The notes beneath the pieces are model-generated. The model did no database searches, was not told the origin of the DNA, and was given only the letters and a program-made list of their open reading frames with translations. A DNA stretch of 64,000 nucleotides from Massilia sp. PDC64 (lineage in GTDB: Bacteria > Pseudomonadota > Gammaproteobacteria > Burkholderiales > Burkholderiaceae_D), in the NCBI RefSeq assembly GCF_900101265.1, contig NZ_FMZS01000006.1:1-64000 (forward strand). Direction: 5' to 3'. Made by a program: the position numbers and the translations under genes. The stretch's first letter is position 1. Each line of letters opens with the position of its first letter. Below are positions 35,643-45,228 of this stretch, piece after piece.

Positions 35643-37736
35643 ATGAGCACCACCGGAATTGAACTGAAGACGCGCCGGCGCGGCGTGGCCGAAGCGGTCG
35701 AACTGCTGTCCTCGATGCGGTTCGCGATCACCCTGCTGGTCATGATCGCGATTGCCGCCATTATCGGCACCATCATGCAGCAGGACCGGGCGATGCCGGA
35801 TTACGTGAACCAGTTCGGTCCGTTCTGGTTCGAGGTGTTCCGCAAACTCGGCCTGTACACCGTGTATTCGGCCTGGTGGTTCCTGCTGATCCTCGCGTTC
35901 CTGATCGTGTCCACGAGCCTGTGCATCGCGCGCAATGCCCCGAAGATGATCCGCGACATGCAGAGCTGGCGCGATTCCGTGCGCGAAGAATCCCTGCGCA
36001 ATTTCCACCACCGGAGCGAATGGACGGCACCGCTGGACATGGTCCCGCTCGCGCAGCAGACGGCGGCCCGCCTCGTCGATGCCGGTTATAAAACGAAGAT
36101 GGTCGACAAGGCGGGCGGCGTGCTCGTCGCCGCAAAAAAGGGCGCCGGCAACAAGTTCGGCTACATCTTCGCGCACACGGCCATCATCGTGATCCTGCTG
36201 GGCGGCCTGCTCGATTCGAACCTGCCTATCCGCTTCCAGCAATGGTTCATGGGCAAGACGCCGTATGCGGGCACGGGCCTGATCTCCGCCATCCCGCCGC
36301 AGCACCGCCTGGGCCTCGGCAACCCGACCTTCCGCGGCAACACACTGATCCCGGAAGGCCAGGCGAGCGATACGGCGCTGATCCAGCAGGCCGACGGCGT
36401 GCTCGTGCAAGACCTGCCGTTCACCATCGAGCTGCGCAAATTCATCATCGACTTCTACTCGACGGGCATGCCGAAACTGTTCGCCAGCGAAGTCGTGATC
36501 CGCGACCACGAAACGGGCAAGTCGTTCCCCGCCACGATCAAGGTCAACGAGCCGCTGATCTACCGCGGCGTCGCCGTCTACCAGTCCAGCTTCGAGGATG
36601 GCGGCAGCAAGCTGAAGCTGACGGGCTGGCCCATGACGGGCACGAGCGACAAACCGTTCGCCTTCGAGGGCGAAGTCGGCAATGCGACCGAGCTGAAGCA
36701 GGGCGCGGATGTCTACTCGGTCGAGTGGTCGGGGTTCCGCCCGTTCAACGTCGAGAACACGAGCCAGAACAATGACGCGCGTGCCGTCACCAAAGGCAAG
36801 AGCCTTGAGGAACAGTTCGCCCAGACCTTGTCGCAGCACTCGGGCTCGGCCGCGAAAAACGTCGGCAACAAGGACCTGAAAAATGTCGGCCCCAGCGTGC
36901 AATACAAGCTGCGCGACAAGACGGGCCAGGCGCGTGAATTCCTGAACTACATGCAGCCCGTCACGCTGGAAGGCCATGAAGTGTTCCTCGCCGGCGTGCG
37001 CAACAACCCGTCCGACCAATTCAGTTTCCTGCGCATCCCGGCCGACGACGAGCACGGCCTGCGCGAGTGGATGCGCCTGCGCGCCGCCCTCGCGGATGGG
37101 AGTCTCCGCGAAGAAGCAGCCCGCCGCTACGCTGCGCGTGCGCTGCCGCCGGGCGACGCGAGCGGGGCGCTGTCCACGCAGTTGCAGGAATCGGCCGCCA
37201 AGACGCTGGCCATCTTCGCGGGCGACGGCAACCAGGGCGGCTATCTGGCCGTCTCGAAATTCCTCGAACGCATCCCGGCCGCCGAGCAGGAAAAGGCGGC
37301 CACCGTGTTCATGAAGATGCTCAACGGCGCCATGTGGGAGCTGTGGCAGGCCGCGCGTGCGCGCGACGGCGTCGCGCCGGCCACGCCCACGGAGGCCCAT
37401 GGCCGCTTCCTCCAGCAGGCGACGAACGCGCTGTCGGACAGCTTTTTTTACGGCGCCCCCGTATTCCTCGCGCTGGACGATTTCAAGGAAGTGAAGGCGT
37501 CGGTGCTGCAGGTGACGCGTTCGCCCGGCAAGAAGGTGGTCTACGTGGGCTGCCTGCTGCTGGTGCTGGGCATTTTCTCGATGTTCTACATCCGCGAGCG
37601 CCGCATCTGGGTGTGGGTGAAGCCGGCACCGGACGGCGGCGCGCACGCGCTGATGGCGATGAGCACCCAGCGCAAGACGCTCGATTTCGAGCGCGAATTC
37701 GAAGACTTGAGGACCAAATTGCCGCAATCGGCGTAA
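35643..37736 (+). CDS. resB: System II cytochrome c biogenesis protein ResB/Ccs1
   Basis: The 697-aa protein has the ResB layout: three N-terminal membrane helices (MRFAITLLVMIAIAAIIGTI near 22-41; YTVYSAWWFLLILAFLIVST near 75-95; IFAHTAIIVILLGGLL near 178-193), a large periplasmic domain and a last helix (VVYVGCLLLVLGIFSMFYIR near 625-645). With CcsB it transports haem and attaches it to apocytochromes in the periplasm. The ribosome binding site is weak (GTGAAAG). ccsB follows after 30 bases. Confidence 0.95.
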   Translation: MSTTGIELKTRRRGVAEAVELLSSMRFAITLLVMIAIAAIIGTIMQQDRAMPDYVNQFGPFWFEVFRKLGLYTVYSAWWFLLILAFLIVSTSLCIARNAPKMIRDMQSWRDSVREESLRNFHHRSEWTAPLDMVPLAQQTAARLVDAGYKTKMVDKAGGVLVAAKKGAGNKFGYIFAHTAIIVILLGGLLDSNLPIRFQQWFMGKTPYAGTGLISAIPPQHRLGLGNPTFRGNTLIPEGQASDTALIQQADGVLVQDLPFTIELRKFIIDFYSTGMPKLFASEVVIRDHETGKSFPATIKVNEPLIYRGVAVYQSSFEDGGSKLKLTGWPMTGTSDKPFAFEGEVGNATELKQGADVYSVEWSGFRPFNVENTSQNNDARAVTKGKSLEEQFAQTLSQHSGSAAKNVGNKDLKNVGPSVQYKLRDKTGQAREFLNYMQPVTLEGHEVFLAGVRNNPSDQFSFLRIPADDEHGLREWMRLRAALADGSLREEAARRYAARALPPGDASGALSTQLQESAAKTLAIFAGDGNQGGYLAVSKFLERIPAAEQEKAATVFMKMLNGAMWELWQAARARDGVAPATPTEAHGRFLQQATNALSDSFFYGAPVFLALDDFKEVKASVLQVTRSPGKKVVYVGCLLLVLGIFSMFYIRERRIWVWVKPAPDGGAHALMAMSTQRKTLDFEREFEDLRTKLPQSA

Positions 37737-37766
37737 GCTAGCAGAGCAAGGAAACAGGAGACACCC

Positions 37767-38933
37767 ATGGACATTTCATCCGCATCCCAAGCGCAAGGCG
37801 CGGCGTACACCCGGCCCCCCGGCTTTTTCAAACGCCTGACGGCCGTCGACTGGCTGTTCGGCGCCGGCTTGCTGGCCGCCGTGCTGTACGCGCTGAGCCG
37901 CTTCGGCGCCTACATGGACATCTACGAGCGGGCGATTCTTGTCCTGGCCGCGCCGACGTTCGCCTTCGTCGGCTGGACGTTCAAGCCGGTCCGCTGGCTG
38001 ATGCCGCTCGTCGCGCTGCTGGCGCTGTGGGCCGTGCAGCTGTACGGCGGCTCGCTGGACGCGGCCAACCAGCGCTTCTTCCTGAAGTACATGCTGTCGA
38101 GCCAGTCCGCGATCCTGTGGATGAGCGCGCTGTTCGTGTTCTCGACCGTGTTCTACTGGCTCGGTCTGCTTACCCGTTCGCCGTTCGGCGGCAGCGTCGG
38201 CTCCAAGCTGTGCTGGGCCGCCGTCGTGCTGGGCTTCACGGGCATGATGGTGCGCTGGTACGAGTCGTACCTGATCGGCACCGACGTCGGCCACATCCCC
38301 GTGTCGAACCTGTACGAAGTGTTCATCCTGTTCTCGATGATCACGGCGATGTTCTACCTGTACTACGAACAGCGTTACCAGACGCGCCAGCTGGGCCCGT
38401 TCGTGCTGCTCGTGATCTCGGCCGCCGTGGGCTTTTTGCTGTGGTACACGGTGGCGCGCGACGCCGCCGAGATCCAGCCGCTCGTGCCCGCGCTGCAGAG
38501 CTGGTGGATGAAGATCCACGTGCCGGCCAACTTCATCGGCTACGGCACGTTCGCGCTGGCCGCGATGGTCGGCTCGGCCTACCTGCTGAAGTCGCACGGC
38601 ATCCTGGCCGACCGCCTGCCTTCGCTGGAAGTGCTGGACGACGTGATGTACAAGGCGATCTCCGTCGGCTTCGCCTTTTTCACCGTCGCCACGATCCTGG
38701 GCGCGCTGTGGGCGGCCGAGGCGTGGGGCGGCTACTGGTCGTGGGACCCGAAGGAAACGTGGGCGCTGATCGTCTGGCTGAATTACGCGGCCTGGCTGCA
38801 CATGCGTTTGATGTCCGGCCTGCGCGGCCGCGCGGCCGCGTGGTGGGCGCTGATCGGCCTCCTCGTGACGACGTTCGCCTTCCTGGGCGTGAACATGTTC
38901 CTGTCGGGCCTGCACTCGTACGGCAAGCTGTAA
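37767..38933 (+). CDS. ccsB: System II cytochrome c biogenesis protein CcsB/CcsA
   Basis: A 388-aa polytopic haem-handling protein with the tryptophan-rich WWD motif WGGYWSWDPKETWALIVWL and conserved His residues (KIHVPANFIGYG; AAWLHMRL). Together with ResB it forms the haem lyase of System II. AACAGGAGA precedes the ATG. A 120-base gap with alternative hairpins follows before msrP. Confidence 0.95.
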   Translation: MDISSASQAQGAAYTRPPGFFKRLTAVDWLFGAGLLAAVLYALSRFGAYMDIYERAILVLAAPTFAFVGWTFKPVRWLMPLVALLALWAVQLYGGSLDAANQRFFLKYMLSSQSAILWMSALFVFSTVFYWLGLLTRSPFGGSVGSKLCWAAVVLGFTGMMVRWYESYLIGTDVGHIPVSNLYEVFILFSMITAMFYLYYEQRYQTRQLGPFVLLVISAAVGFLLWYTVARDAAEIQPLVPALQSWWMKIHVPANFIGYGTFALAAMVGSAYLLKSHGILADRLPSLEVLDDVMYKAISVGFAFFTVATILGALWAAEAWGGYWSWDPKETWALIVWLNYAAWLHMRLMSGLRGRAAAWWALIGLLVTTFAFLGVNMFLSGLHSYGKL

Positions 38934-38953
38934 TGTGTTCGATTATGTCCGTT

Positions 38954-38999
38954 GGCGGCAATTGGTAACAAATCGCCGCCCGGACGACCCTTGGGCGGC
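38954..38999 (+). promoter_or_regulatory. Mutually exclusive hairpins before msrP
   Basis: GCCGCCC (38975-38981) can pair with GGCGGC (38954-38959, extended by ATT/AAT) or with GGGCGGC (38993-38999), but not both. This is an attenuator-like layout in the leader of msrP; no U-run is present. Confidence 0.45.
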
Positions 39000-39053
39000 A
39001 GATGGTGTAACGTTGATATGTCGCGAGAAACATTACATACTGCCGGAGCCGCC

Positions 39054-40031
39054 ATGTTGATCAGAAAAAATCCGAACGGCATCGATTTGCCGTTCCCGTC
39101 CGAAATCACGCCGCGCGAGGTCTACGAAGGCCGGCGCGCCTTCCTCGCCAAAGTGGCGGCATCGGCCGTCGTCGGCTCGTCGCTGTGGGAAATGGCGACC
39201 CGCGAAGCATTCGCACAGAATGCCGTGCAAAAGCTGCCGGCCACGCGCAACCCGGCCTTCTCGACGAACGAGAAGCAGACCTCGTTCGAAGACGCGACCC
39301 ACTACAACAATTTCTACGAATTCGGCACGGACAAGGCCGACCCGGCCGCGAACGCGCACACCCTGCGCACGCGCCCGTGGACGGTGCAGATCGAAGGCGA
39401 AGTCAAGAAACCGCAGACGATCGATCTCGACCGCCTGGTAAAACTGGCGCCGCTGGAAGAGCGGATTTACCGCCTGCGCTGCGTCGAGGGCTGGTCGATG
39501 GTGATCCCGTGGGTCGGCTATTCGCTGTCGAGCCTGATCCGCCAGGTGGAGCCGACGGGCAACGCCAAGTACATCGAATTCACGAGCCTGGCCGACCGCA
39601 GCCAGATGCCCGGCGTGAAGAGCCGCGTGCTGGAATGGCCGTATGTGGAAGGCTTGCGCATGGACGAAGCCATGCATCCGCTGACGCTCCTCACCGTGGG
39701 CATGTACGGCCAGCTACTGCCGAACCAGAACGGCGCGCCCGTGCGCATCGTCGTGCCGTGGAAATACGGCTTCAAGTCGGCGAAATCCATCGTCAAGATC
39801 CGCTTCCTGCGCGACCAGCCGCGCACGGCATGGAACGGCATCGCGCCCGACGAATACGGCTTTTATTCGAACGTGAACCCGAACGTCGACCATCCGCGCT
39901 GGTCGCAGGCGACGGAGCGCCGCATCGGCGAGGGCGGCCTGTTCACGCCCAAGCGCAAGACGCTGCTGTTCAACGGCTATAACGAGGTCGCCTCGCTGTA
40001 CACGGGCATGGATCTCAAGAAGTTTTATTGA
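39054..40031 (+). CDS. msrP: Periplasmic methionine sulfoxide reductase, molybdopterin subunit MsrP
   Basis: The 325-aa protein has a twin-arginine signal ([16 protein letters not shown] near 25-40, cleavage near AFA-QN) and the sulfite-oxidase fold with the molybdenum-ligand Cys143 in [15 protein letters not shown]. MsrP repairs oxidised methionines of periplasmic proteins with electrons from MsrQ. The ATG at 39054 is set by GGAG 5 bases upstream and by the conserved start [20 protein letters not shown]. msrQ follows after 12 bases. Confidence 0.96.
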   Translation: MLIRKNPNGIDLPFPSEITPREVYEGRRAFLAKVAASAVVGSSLWEMATREAFAQNAVQKLPATRNPAFSTNEKQTSFEDATHYNNFYEFGTDKADPAANAHTLRTRPWTVQIEGEVKKPQTIDLDRLVKLAPLEERIYRLRCVEGWSMVIPWVGYSLSSLIRQVEPTGNAKYIEFTSLADRSQMPGVKSRVLEWPYVEGLRMDEAMHPLTLLTVGMYGQLLPNQNGAPVRIVVPWKYGFKSAKSIVKIRFLRDQPRTAWNGIAPDEYGFYSNVNPNVDHPRWSQATERRIGEGGLFTPKRKTLLFNGYNEVASLYTGMDLKKFY

Positions 40032-40043
40032 GCGGGGGCCGAG

Positions 40044-40685
40044 ATGGCTTTCAACCCGACGCCCATCCAGTTCAAGGCCCTGAAGGCCGTGCTGTTCGTG
40101 CTGGCCCTGCTGCCGTTCCTGCGCATGGCATGGCTGACGGCGGCCGGGGTACCGGTCGATCCGGTCGAATTCCTCACGCACGGCAGCGGCGACTGGGCCC
40201 TGTACCTGTTGTGCGCGACCCTCGCCATCACGCCCCTGCGCCGCCTGACGGGCTGGAACTGGGTGATCCGCCTGCGGCGCATGGTAGGGCTGTTTACCTT
40301 CTTCTACGCCTTCATGCACTTCATGACGTTCCTGTGGTTCGACCATTTCTTCGACGTGGCCGCCATGTGGAAGGACGTGCTCAAGCGCCCGTTCATCACG
40401 GTGGGCTTCGCCGCCTTCGTGCTGTTGATCCCGCTCGCGGCGACGAGCACGAATGCGATGATCAGGCGGCTCGGCCGCAACTGGGCCCGGCTGCACAAGC
40501 TGGTCTACGCGATCGCGCCGCTGGCGATCCTGCACTACTGGTGGATGAAGGCGGGCAAGCACAACTTCGAGCAGCCCATCGTGTGGGGCAGCGTCGTCGG
40601 CGTGCTGCTGCTGTTGCGCGTGTGGTGGCGCCTCAGCCGCCCGCGCACCGAAAAACCTGTCACCGCGGCTTCCGTGCGATCATGA
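40044..40685 (+). CDS. msrQ: Haem-binding membrane subunit MsrQ
   Basis: A 213-aa polytopic protein of the ferric-reductase-like family, with helices carrying the haem histidines (FFYAFMHFMTFLWFDHF; RLHKLVYAIAPLAILHYWW). It passes electrons from the quinone pool or flavin to MsrP. The tail is basic. The small 40690 gene begins 4 bases after its stop. Confidence 0.95.
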   Translation: MAFNPTPIQFKALKAVLFVLALLPFLRMAWLTAAGVPVDPVEFLTHGSGDWALYLLCATLAITPLRRLTGWNWVIRLRRMVGLFTFFYAFMHFMTFLWFDHFFDVAAMWKDVLKRPFITVGFAAFVLLIPLAATSTNAMIRRLGRNWARLHKLVYAIAPLAILHYWWMKAGKHNFEQPIVWGSVVGVLLLLRVWWRLSRPRTEKPVTAASVRS

Positions 40686-40689
40686 CGAC

Positions 40690-40872
40690 ATGAAGTGGCC
40701 TCTCGCGCTCGTGATCGTCGTGGTACTGGCCCTCGTGCTCGTTTTCGGCATGGGGAGGCCGCGCTATGGCCTGCTCGAACGCTGTCTCGACCTGGGCGGC
40801 CGCTGGAACGAGCAGGCGGCCGCGTGCGCGGCGCAGATGTGGCCGGATGACCGGTCACGAGGAAGGGAGTAG
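40690..40872 (+). CDS. Small membrane protein, unknown
   Basis: A 60-aa frame with one hydrophobic helix (WPLALVIVVVLALVLVFGM) and a short tail LERCLDLGGRWNEQAAACA with two Cys. It starts 4 bases after msrQ, as in an operon, and its last 18 bases overlap the end of lysA on the other strand. The Cys-Gly-Gly-x-Trp-Cys pattern is common in short secreted proteins of unknown role. No separate ribosome binding site is clear. Confidence 0.5.
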   Translation: MKWPLALVIVVVLALVLVFGMGRPRYGLLERCLDLGGRWNEQAAACAAQMWPDDRSRGRE

Positions 40873-42135
40873 GGTCTCCAACGCGAACAGCTCGGAAGGA
40901 TTCTCGCGGCGGCGGATCACATGCACCTGGTCCCCGTCGACGAGCACCTCGGCCGCGCGGCCGCGTGTGTTGTAGTTCGACGCCATCGTGAACCCGTAGG
41001 CACCGGCGGCCATCATGGCCAGCACGTCGCCCGGCTCCACGGCCAGCGCGCGGTCGCGGGCGAGCCAGTCGCCCGATTCGCACACGGGGCCCACGAGGTC
41101 GTAGGTCACGGCGTCGCCGCCACGCTGCACGACCGGTTTCACGTCCATCCACGCCTGGTACAGGGTGGGACGGGCCATGTCGTTCATGGCGGCGTCGACG
41201 ACGCAGAAGTTCTTTTCCTCGCCCGGCTTCAGGAATTCCACCGACATCAAGAGCACGCCCGTGTTGCCGACGATCGAGCGGCCCGGTTCGAAGATCACCT
41301 TGATCGGCCGGCCGCCGTGCTGTTCCGCGCGCCATGCGTCCACGCGCGCGAACACGCGCTCGACGTAGTGCGCGATCGGCACCGGCGAGTCTTCGCCCGT
41401 GCCGTAGTCGATGCCCAGGCCGCCGCCCACGTCCAGGTGGTGGATGTGGATGCCTTCGCCGGCGAGCGTGTCGATCAGTTCGATCAGCTTGTCCAGCGCT
41501 TCCAGCAGCGGCGCGTCGTCCAGCAGCTGCGAGCCGATGTGGCAGTCGATGCCGACGACGTCCAGGTGCGGCAGCCTGGCGGCGGTGCGGTAGGTGTCCA
41601 GCGCGTCCGAGAACGCGACGCCGAACTTGCTGGCCTTCAGGCCGGTGGCGATGTACGGGTGGGTCTTCGGGTCGACATTCGGGTTCACGCGCAGCGAGAT
41701 GGGCGCGCGCTTGCCCATGCGGCCCGCGATCTCGTTGATGCGGTGCAGTTCGGGAATCGACTCGACGTTGAAGCACAGGATGCCCTTCTCCAGCGCCAGC
41801 GCGATCTCGGCCGCGGTCTTGCCCACGCCCGAGAAGATCACCTTGCCCGGGTCGCCGCCGGCCGCGATCACGCGCAGCAGTTCGCCGCCCGACACGATGT
41901 CGAAGCCGGCACCCTGGCGGGCCAGCAGGTCGAGGATGGCCAGGTTGGAGTTCGCCTTCATCGCATAGCAGACGAGGGCGTCGCGGCCCGCGCACGGGCG
42001 CGCGTAGCCGGCGAAGTTGTCCAGCAGCTGGGCTTTCGAGTAGACGTAGGTCGGGGTGCCGTGTTCGGTGGCGATCCGGGACAGGGGAACGCGTTCGGCG
42101 TGCAGGACGCCGTCTTGATAAGTGAAGTGAGACAT
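40855..42135 (-). CDS. lysA: Diaminopimelate decarboxylase
   Basis: The 426-aa PLP enzyme makes L-lysine from meso-diaminopimelate. The PLP lysine is in VCYAMKANSNLA (near 60), the glycine-rich loop in VGGGLGIDYG, and substrate residues are in EPGRSIVGN and the CESGDWLARDR region. The ATG at 42135 gives MSHFTYQDGVLHAE. lptM lies 11 bases upstream on the same strand, an arrangement conserved in many proteobacteria. Confidence 0.97.
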   Translation of the reverse strand: MSHFTYQDGVLHAERVPLSRIATEHGTPTYVYSKAQLLDNFAGYARPCAGRDALVCYAMKANSNLAILDLLARQGAGFDIVSGGELLRVIAAGGDPGKVIFSGVGKTAAEIALALEKGILCFNVESIPELHRINEIAGRMGKRAPISLRVNPNVDPKTHPYIATGLKASKFGVAFSDALDTYRTAARLPHLDVVGIDCHIGSQLLDDAPLLEALDKLIELIDTLAGEGIHIHHLDVGGGLGIDYGTGEDSPVPIAHYVERVFARVDAWRAEQHGGRPIKVIFEPGRSIVGNTGVLLMSVEFLKPGEEKNFCVVDAAMNDMARPTLYQAWMDVKPVVQRGGDAVTYDLVGPVCESGDWLARDRALAVEPGDVLAMMAAGAYGFTMASNYNTRGRAAEVLVDGDQVHVIRRRENPSELFALETLLPSS

Positions 42136-42146
42136 GAAATCGGTGC

Positions 42147-42431
42147 TTACTGTTGAGTGGCCGGCGGCGTCTGGTTGTTCGCTTCGGTATTGTTCGCATT
42201 CGAGCCGGCGGCGGGGACCGTCACGCCGGCAGCGGGGGCCGGCGGGGAGATCTGCACCGCTGGCGCGGCCGTGTTCGTGGGGCCGGCCGGAGCCGCGTTG
42301 GTGTTCGCGGCAGGGGTACGGGCGGGCGGCTTGGGCATGTAGAGCGGACCGGTCTGGCCGCAGGCCGACAGCGCCATCAGGGTCGCCAGGCTTGTCAGGA
42401 GCGCAAATGGGGACTTCACGATTAGAATCAC
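42147..42431 (-). CDS. lptM: LptM-like outer-membrane lipoprotein
   Basis: A 94-aa lipoprotein with lipobox LSAC (C24) followed by GQTGPLYMP, the LptM (YifL) signature; LptM helps LptD form its correct disulfides. The rest is a Pro/Ala/Asn-rich low-complexity tail. Start is uncertain: GTG at 42431 and GTG at 42419 are both in frame, neither with a clear ribosome binding site. It lies between lysA and the divergent cyaY. Confidence 0.8.
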   Translation of the reverse strand: MILIVKSPFALLTSLATLMALSACGQTGPLYMPKPPARTPAANTNAAPAGPTNTAAPAVQISPPAPAAGVTVPAAGSNANNTEANNQTPPATQQ

Positions 42432-42460
42432 GGTTTGATTAGCAGACCTTGGAGTGTAGC

Positions 42461-42790
42461 ATGACCGAATCCGAATTTTTGGCCCTGGCCGAGTCCACCC
42501 TGGACGAGATCGAACAGGCGTTCGACCGCCTGTTCGAGCAGGATATCGTCGACGTCGAGTGCAAGCGTAGCGGCAACGTGCTCGAGATCGAGTTCGTCGA
42601 CAACGGCTCGAAGATCATCGTCAACAGCCAGGCACCGTTGCAGGAGATGTGGATCGCGGCCCGCGCCGGCGGCTTCCACTACAAGCGCGTGGGCGACGAG
42701 TGGCGCAATACGCGCGACAACACGGAGTTCTTCACGTCCTTGTCCGACTTCGCCACCCAGCAGGGCGGCGCACCGGTCAAGCTGCGTTAG
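42461..42790 (+). CDS. cyaY: Frataxin-like iron-binding protein CyaY
   Basis: The 109-aa protein has an acidic first helix (MTESEFLALAESTLDEIEQA) and the frataxin beta-sheet (VLEIEFVDNGSKIIVNSQAP; EMWIAARAGGFHY). It regulates iron-sulfur cluster assembly. GGAG at 42451-42454 fixes the start at 42461. Divergent from lptM. Confidence 0.95.
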   Translation: MTESEFLALAESTLDEIEQAFDRLFEQDIVDVECKRSGNVLEIEFVDNGSKIIVNSQAPLQEMWIAARAGGFHYKRVGDEWRNTRDNTEFFTSLSDFATQQGGAPVKLR

Positions 42791-42804
42791 TTTGTCGGCT
42801 ATGC

Positions 42805-42862
42805 ATGGTGGGCACGGGGTGCCCACCCTACGGCCGTAGGATGGGCGGCCTCCGCCCACCAT
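42805..42862. repeat. REP-like palindromic element between cyaY and mrcA
   Basis: Three perfect inverted repeats in 58 bases: GGTGGGCAC/GTGCCCACC (42807-42827), CCTACGGCCGTAGG (42827-42840) and TGGGCGG/CCGCCCA (42842-42858). The ends ATGGTGGGC and GCCCACCAT are also complementary, so the whole can fold as a cloverleaf or cruciform. It lies between two convergent genes, like REP/BIME elements, and may stop transcription from both sides. Confidence 0.8.
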
Positions 42863-42876
42863 TCACCGTGTGACCA

Positions 42877-45228
42877 TCAGAACAACTCGTTCCGGACGGC
42901 GTCGCGCGACTTCTGCTCGGCCGCCGGCGCGACCGGCCCCACGTCGAGCGACTGCACGCCCGTGCCCGGCGGGTTCTCCGCATAATAAAACTCGTCGCCG
43001 TACTGCACGAGACCCGGCGGCACCGGGCGCTCGACCACCGGCTCGGTCTTGAGCGCCTTCTGCATGAAGCCGATCCAGATCGGCAGTGCCAGACCCCCGC
43101 CCGTTTCCTTGTTGCCCAGGTTGCGCGGCTGGTCGTAGCCGATCCACGCGATGCCCACGAGGTGCGGCTGGTAGCCGGCGAACCAGGCGTCGATCGAATC
43201 GTTCGTCGTGCCCGTCTTGCCCGCGATGTCCGGGCGCTTCAGCACCTGCGACGCCTTGGCGGCCGTGCCGTAGCGGGCCACGTCCTTCAGCATGCTGTCC
43301 ATCAGCCACGCGTTGCGCTCGTCGATGACACGGTTGGCGTCGACGCCGGCGCGGTCCGGGCGCGCTTCCGACAACACCTTGCCGTCCGCATCCGTCACCT
43401 TGGAGATGATGTAGGGGCTGATGCGGTAGCCGCCGTTGGCGAACACGGAGTACGCCCCGGCCATCTGCAGCGGCGTCGTCGCGCCGGCACCCAGTGCGAG
43501 CGTCAGGTAGGGCGGGTTCTTGTCCGGATCGAAGCCGAAGCGCGTCGCGTATTCCTGGCCGTAGCGGGCGCCGATCTTGTTCAGGATGCGGATCGAGATC
43601 ATGTTCTTCGACTTGGTCAGGCCGCGCCGCATCGTCATCGGGCCTTCGTACTTGTTGTCGTAGTTCTTCGGTTCCCACGCCTGGCCGCCCGTCGCACCCG
43701 CGTCGAACGAGATCGGCGCGTCGTTGATCAGGGTGGCGGGCGAGAAGCCCCGCTCCAGCGACGCCGAATAGATGAACGGCTTGAACGACGATCCCGGCTG
43801 GCGCCACGCCTGCGTGACGTGGTTGAACTTGCTGCGGTTGAAGTCGAAGCCGCCCACCAGCGCGCGGATCGCGCCGTCGTCCGGGTTCACCGCGATGAAG
43901 GCGGATTCCACTTCCGGCAGCTGCGTGATGCTCCACGACGAGCCGCCGTCCTGCGTCACGCGGATGACGGCGCCGCGGCGCACGCGCCGGGTCTCGGCCG
44001 CCTTCGGCGACAGCCAGTCCTTGGCGAATGCCAAGCCCGCGCCCGTGATCGTGATCTCTTCGCCGGAGGCCAGCACGGCCTTTACCTGCGTGGGCGACGC
44101 GGACAGCACGATGGCCGCGACGATGTCGTCCGAATCCGGATGTTCGGCCAGCTCCGCCTCGATGGCTTCGTCGGCTTCGCCCTTGGCGGACGGGATCTCG
44201 ATGTATTTTTCCGGGCCGCGGTACGGGTGGCGGCGCTCGTAATCCATCACGCCGCGGCGCAGGGCGAGGTAGGCGGCGTCCTGGTCGGCCTTGGTGATCG
44301 TCGTGAACACGTTCAGGCCGCGCGTATAAGTGTCTTCCTTGAACTGTTCGTACACGAGCTGGCGCGCCATCTCGGCCACGTATTCCGCATGCACGCCGAA
44401 CGCCGTGCTGTCCGTCTTGATCTTGAGTTCCTCGTTCTTCGCCTGTTCGTACTGGGCGTCGGTGATGTAGCGCAGGTCGTGCATGCGCTGCAGGATGTAC
44501 TGCTGGCGCATGCGCGCCCGCTTCGGATTGACGACCGGGTTGTACGCGGACGGCGCCTTGGGCAGGCCGGCCAGCATGGCCGCTTCCGCGACCGTGATGT
44601 CCTTCAGGTCCTTGCCGAAGTAGATCTGCGCGGCCGACGAGAAGCCGAACGCGCGCTGGCCCAGGTAGATCTGGTTCATGTAGACCTCGAGGATCTGGTC
44701 CTTGGTGAGGTTCTTCTCGATCTTGTAGGCCAGCAGGGCCTCGTACGCCTTGCGCTTGAGGGTCTGCTCGGACGACAGGAAGAAGTTGCGGGCCACCTGC
44801 TGGGTGATGGTCGACGCGCCCTGGCGCGCGCCGCCGGTCGCATTGTGCACGGCCGCGCGCAGGATGCCCCAGTAGTCCACGCCGCCGTGTTCGTAGAAGC
44901 GGTCGTCCTCGATGGACAGCACGGCCTTCTTCATCACGTCCGGAATGTCCTTGAAGTGGACGAGGGTGCGGCGCTCCTCGCCGAATTCGCCGATCAGGAC
45001 GTTATCGGCCGTGAAGATCCGCAGCGGCATCTTGGGCCGGTAGTCGGTCAGGGTGTCGAGAGCGGGCAGGTTCGGGTACGCCATCGCCAGCGCGAACACG
45101 ACCACCAGCACGCCGCAGACGGCCAGGCCCGCGAGCGTGGCGAGGAGGGTCAGGACGATGCGCTTGGGGGTGTGCTTCGGCGAAGGAGACTGCGGGGCGG
45201 GGCTGGCCCCGTGTTGGGATGCTTTCAT
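42877..45228 (-). CDS. mrcA: Penicillin-binding protein 1A
   Basis: The 783-aa bifunctional peptidoglycan synthase has a membrane anchor (LTLLATLAGLAVCGVLVVVF near 28-47), a GT51 glycosyltransferase domain (SIEDDRFYEHGGVDYWGILR near 105-124; GASTITQQVARNFFL) and a transpeptidase domain with SSFK (PGSSFKPFIYS), SKN and KTGTT (AGKTGTTNDSIDAWF) motifs. An OB-like insertion lies between them. It polymerises and crosslinks murein. It is divergent from the pilM operon, as in many proteobacteria. Confidence 0.97.
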   Translation of the reverse strand: MKASQHGASPAPQSPSPKHTPKRIVLTLLATLAGLAVCGVLVVVFALAMAYPNLPALDTLTDYRPKMPLRIFTADNVLIGEFGEERRTLVHFKDIPDVMKKAVLSIEDDRFYEHGGVDYWGILRAAVHNATGGARQGASTITQQVARNFFLSSEQTLKRKAYEALLAYKIEKNLTKDQILEVYMNQIYLGQRAFGFSSAAQIYFGKDLKDITVAEAAMLAGLPKAPSAYNPVVNPKRARMRQQYILQRMHDLRYITDAQYEQAKNEELKIKTDSTAFGVHAEYVAEMARQLVYEQFKEDTYTRGLNVFTTITKADQDAAYLALRRGVMDYERRHPYRGPEKYIEIPSAKGEADEAIEAELAEHPDSDDIVAAIVLSASPTQVKAVLASGEEITITGAGLAFAKDWLSPKAAETRRVRRGAVIRVTQDGGSSWSITQLPEVESAFIAVNPDDGAIRALVGGFDFNRSKFNHVTQAWRQPGSSFKPFIYSASLERGFSPATLINDAPISFDAGATGGQAWEPKNYDNKYEGPMTMRRGLTKSKNMISIRILNKIGARYGQEYATRFGFDPDKNPPYLTLALGAGATTPLQMAGAYSVFANGGYRISPYIISKVTDADGKVLSEARPDRAGVDANRVIDERNAWLMDSMLKDVARYGTAAKASQVLKRPDIAGKTGTTNDSIDAWFAGYQPHLVGIAWIGYDQPRNLGNKETGGGLALPIWIGFMQKALKTEPVVERPVPPGLVQYGDEFYYAENPPGTGVQSLDVGPVAPAAEQKSRDAVRNELF

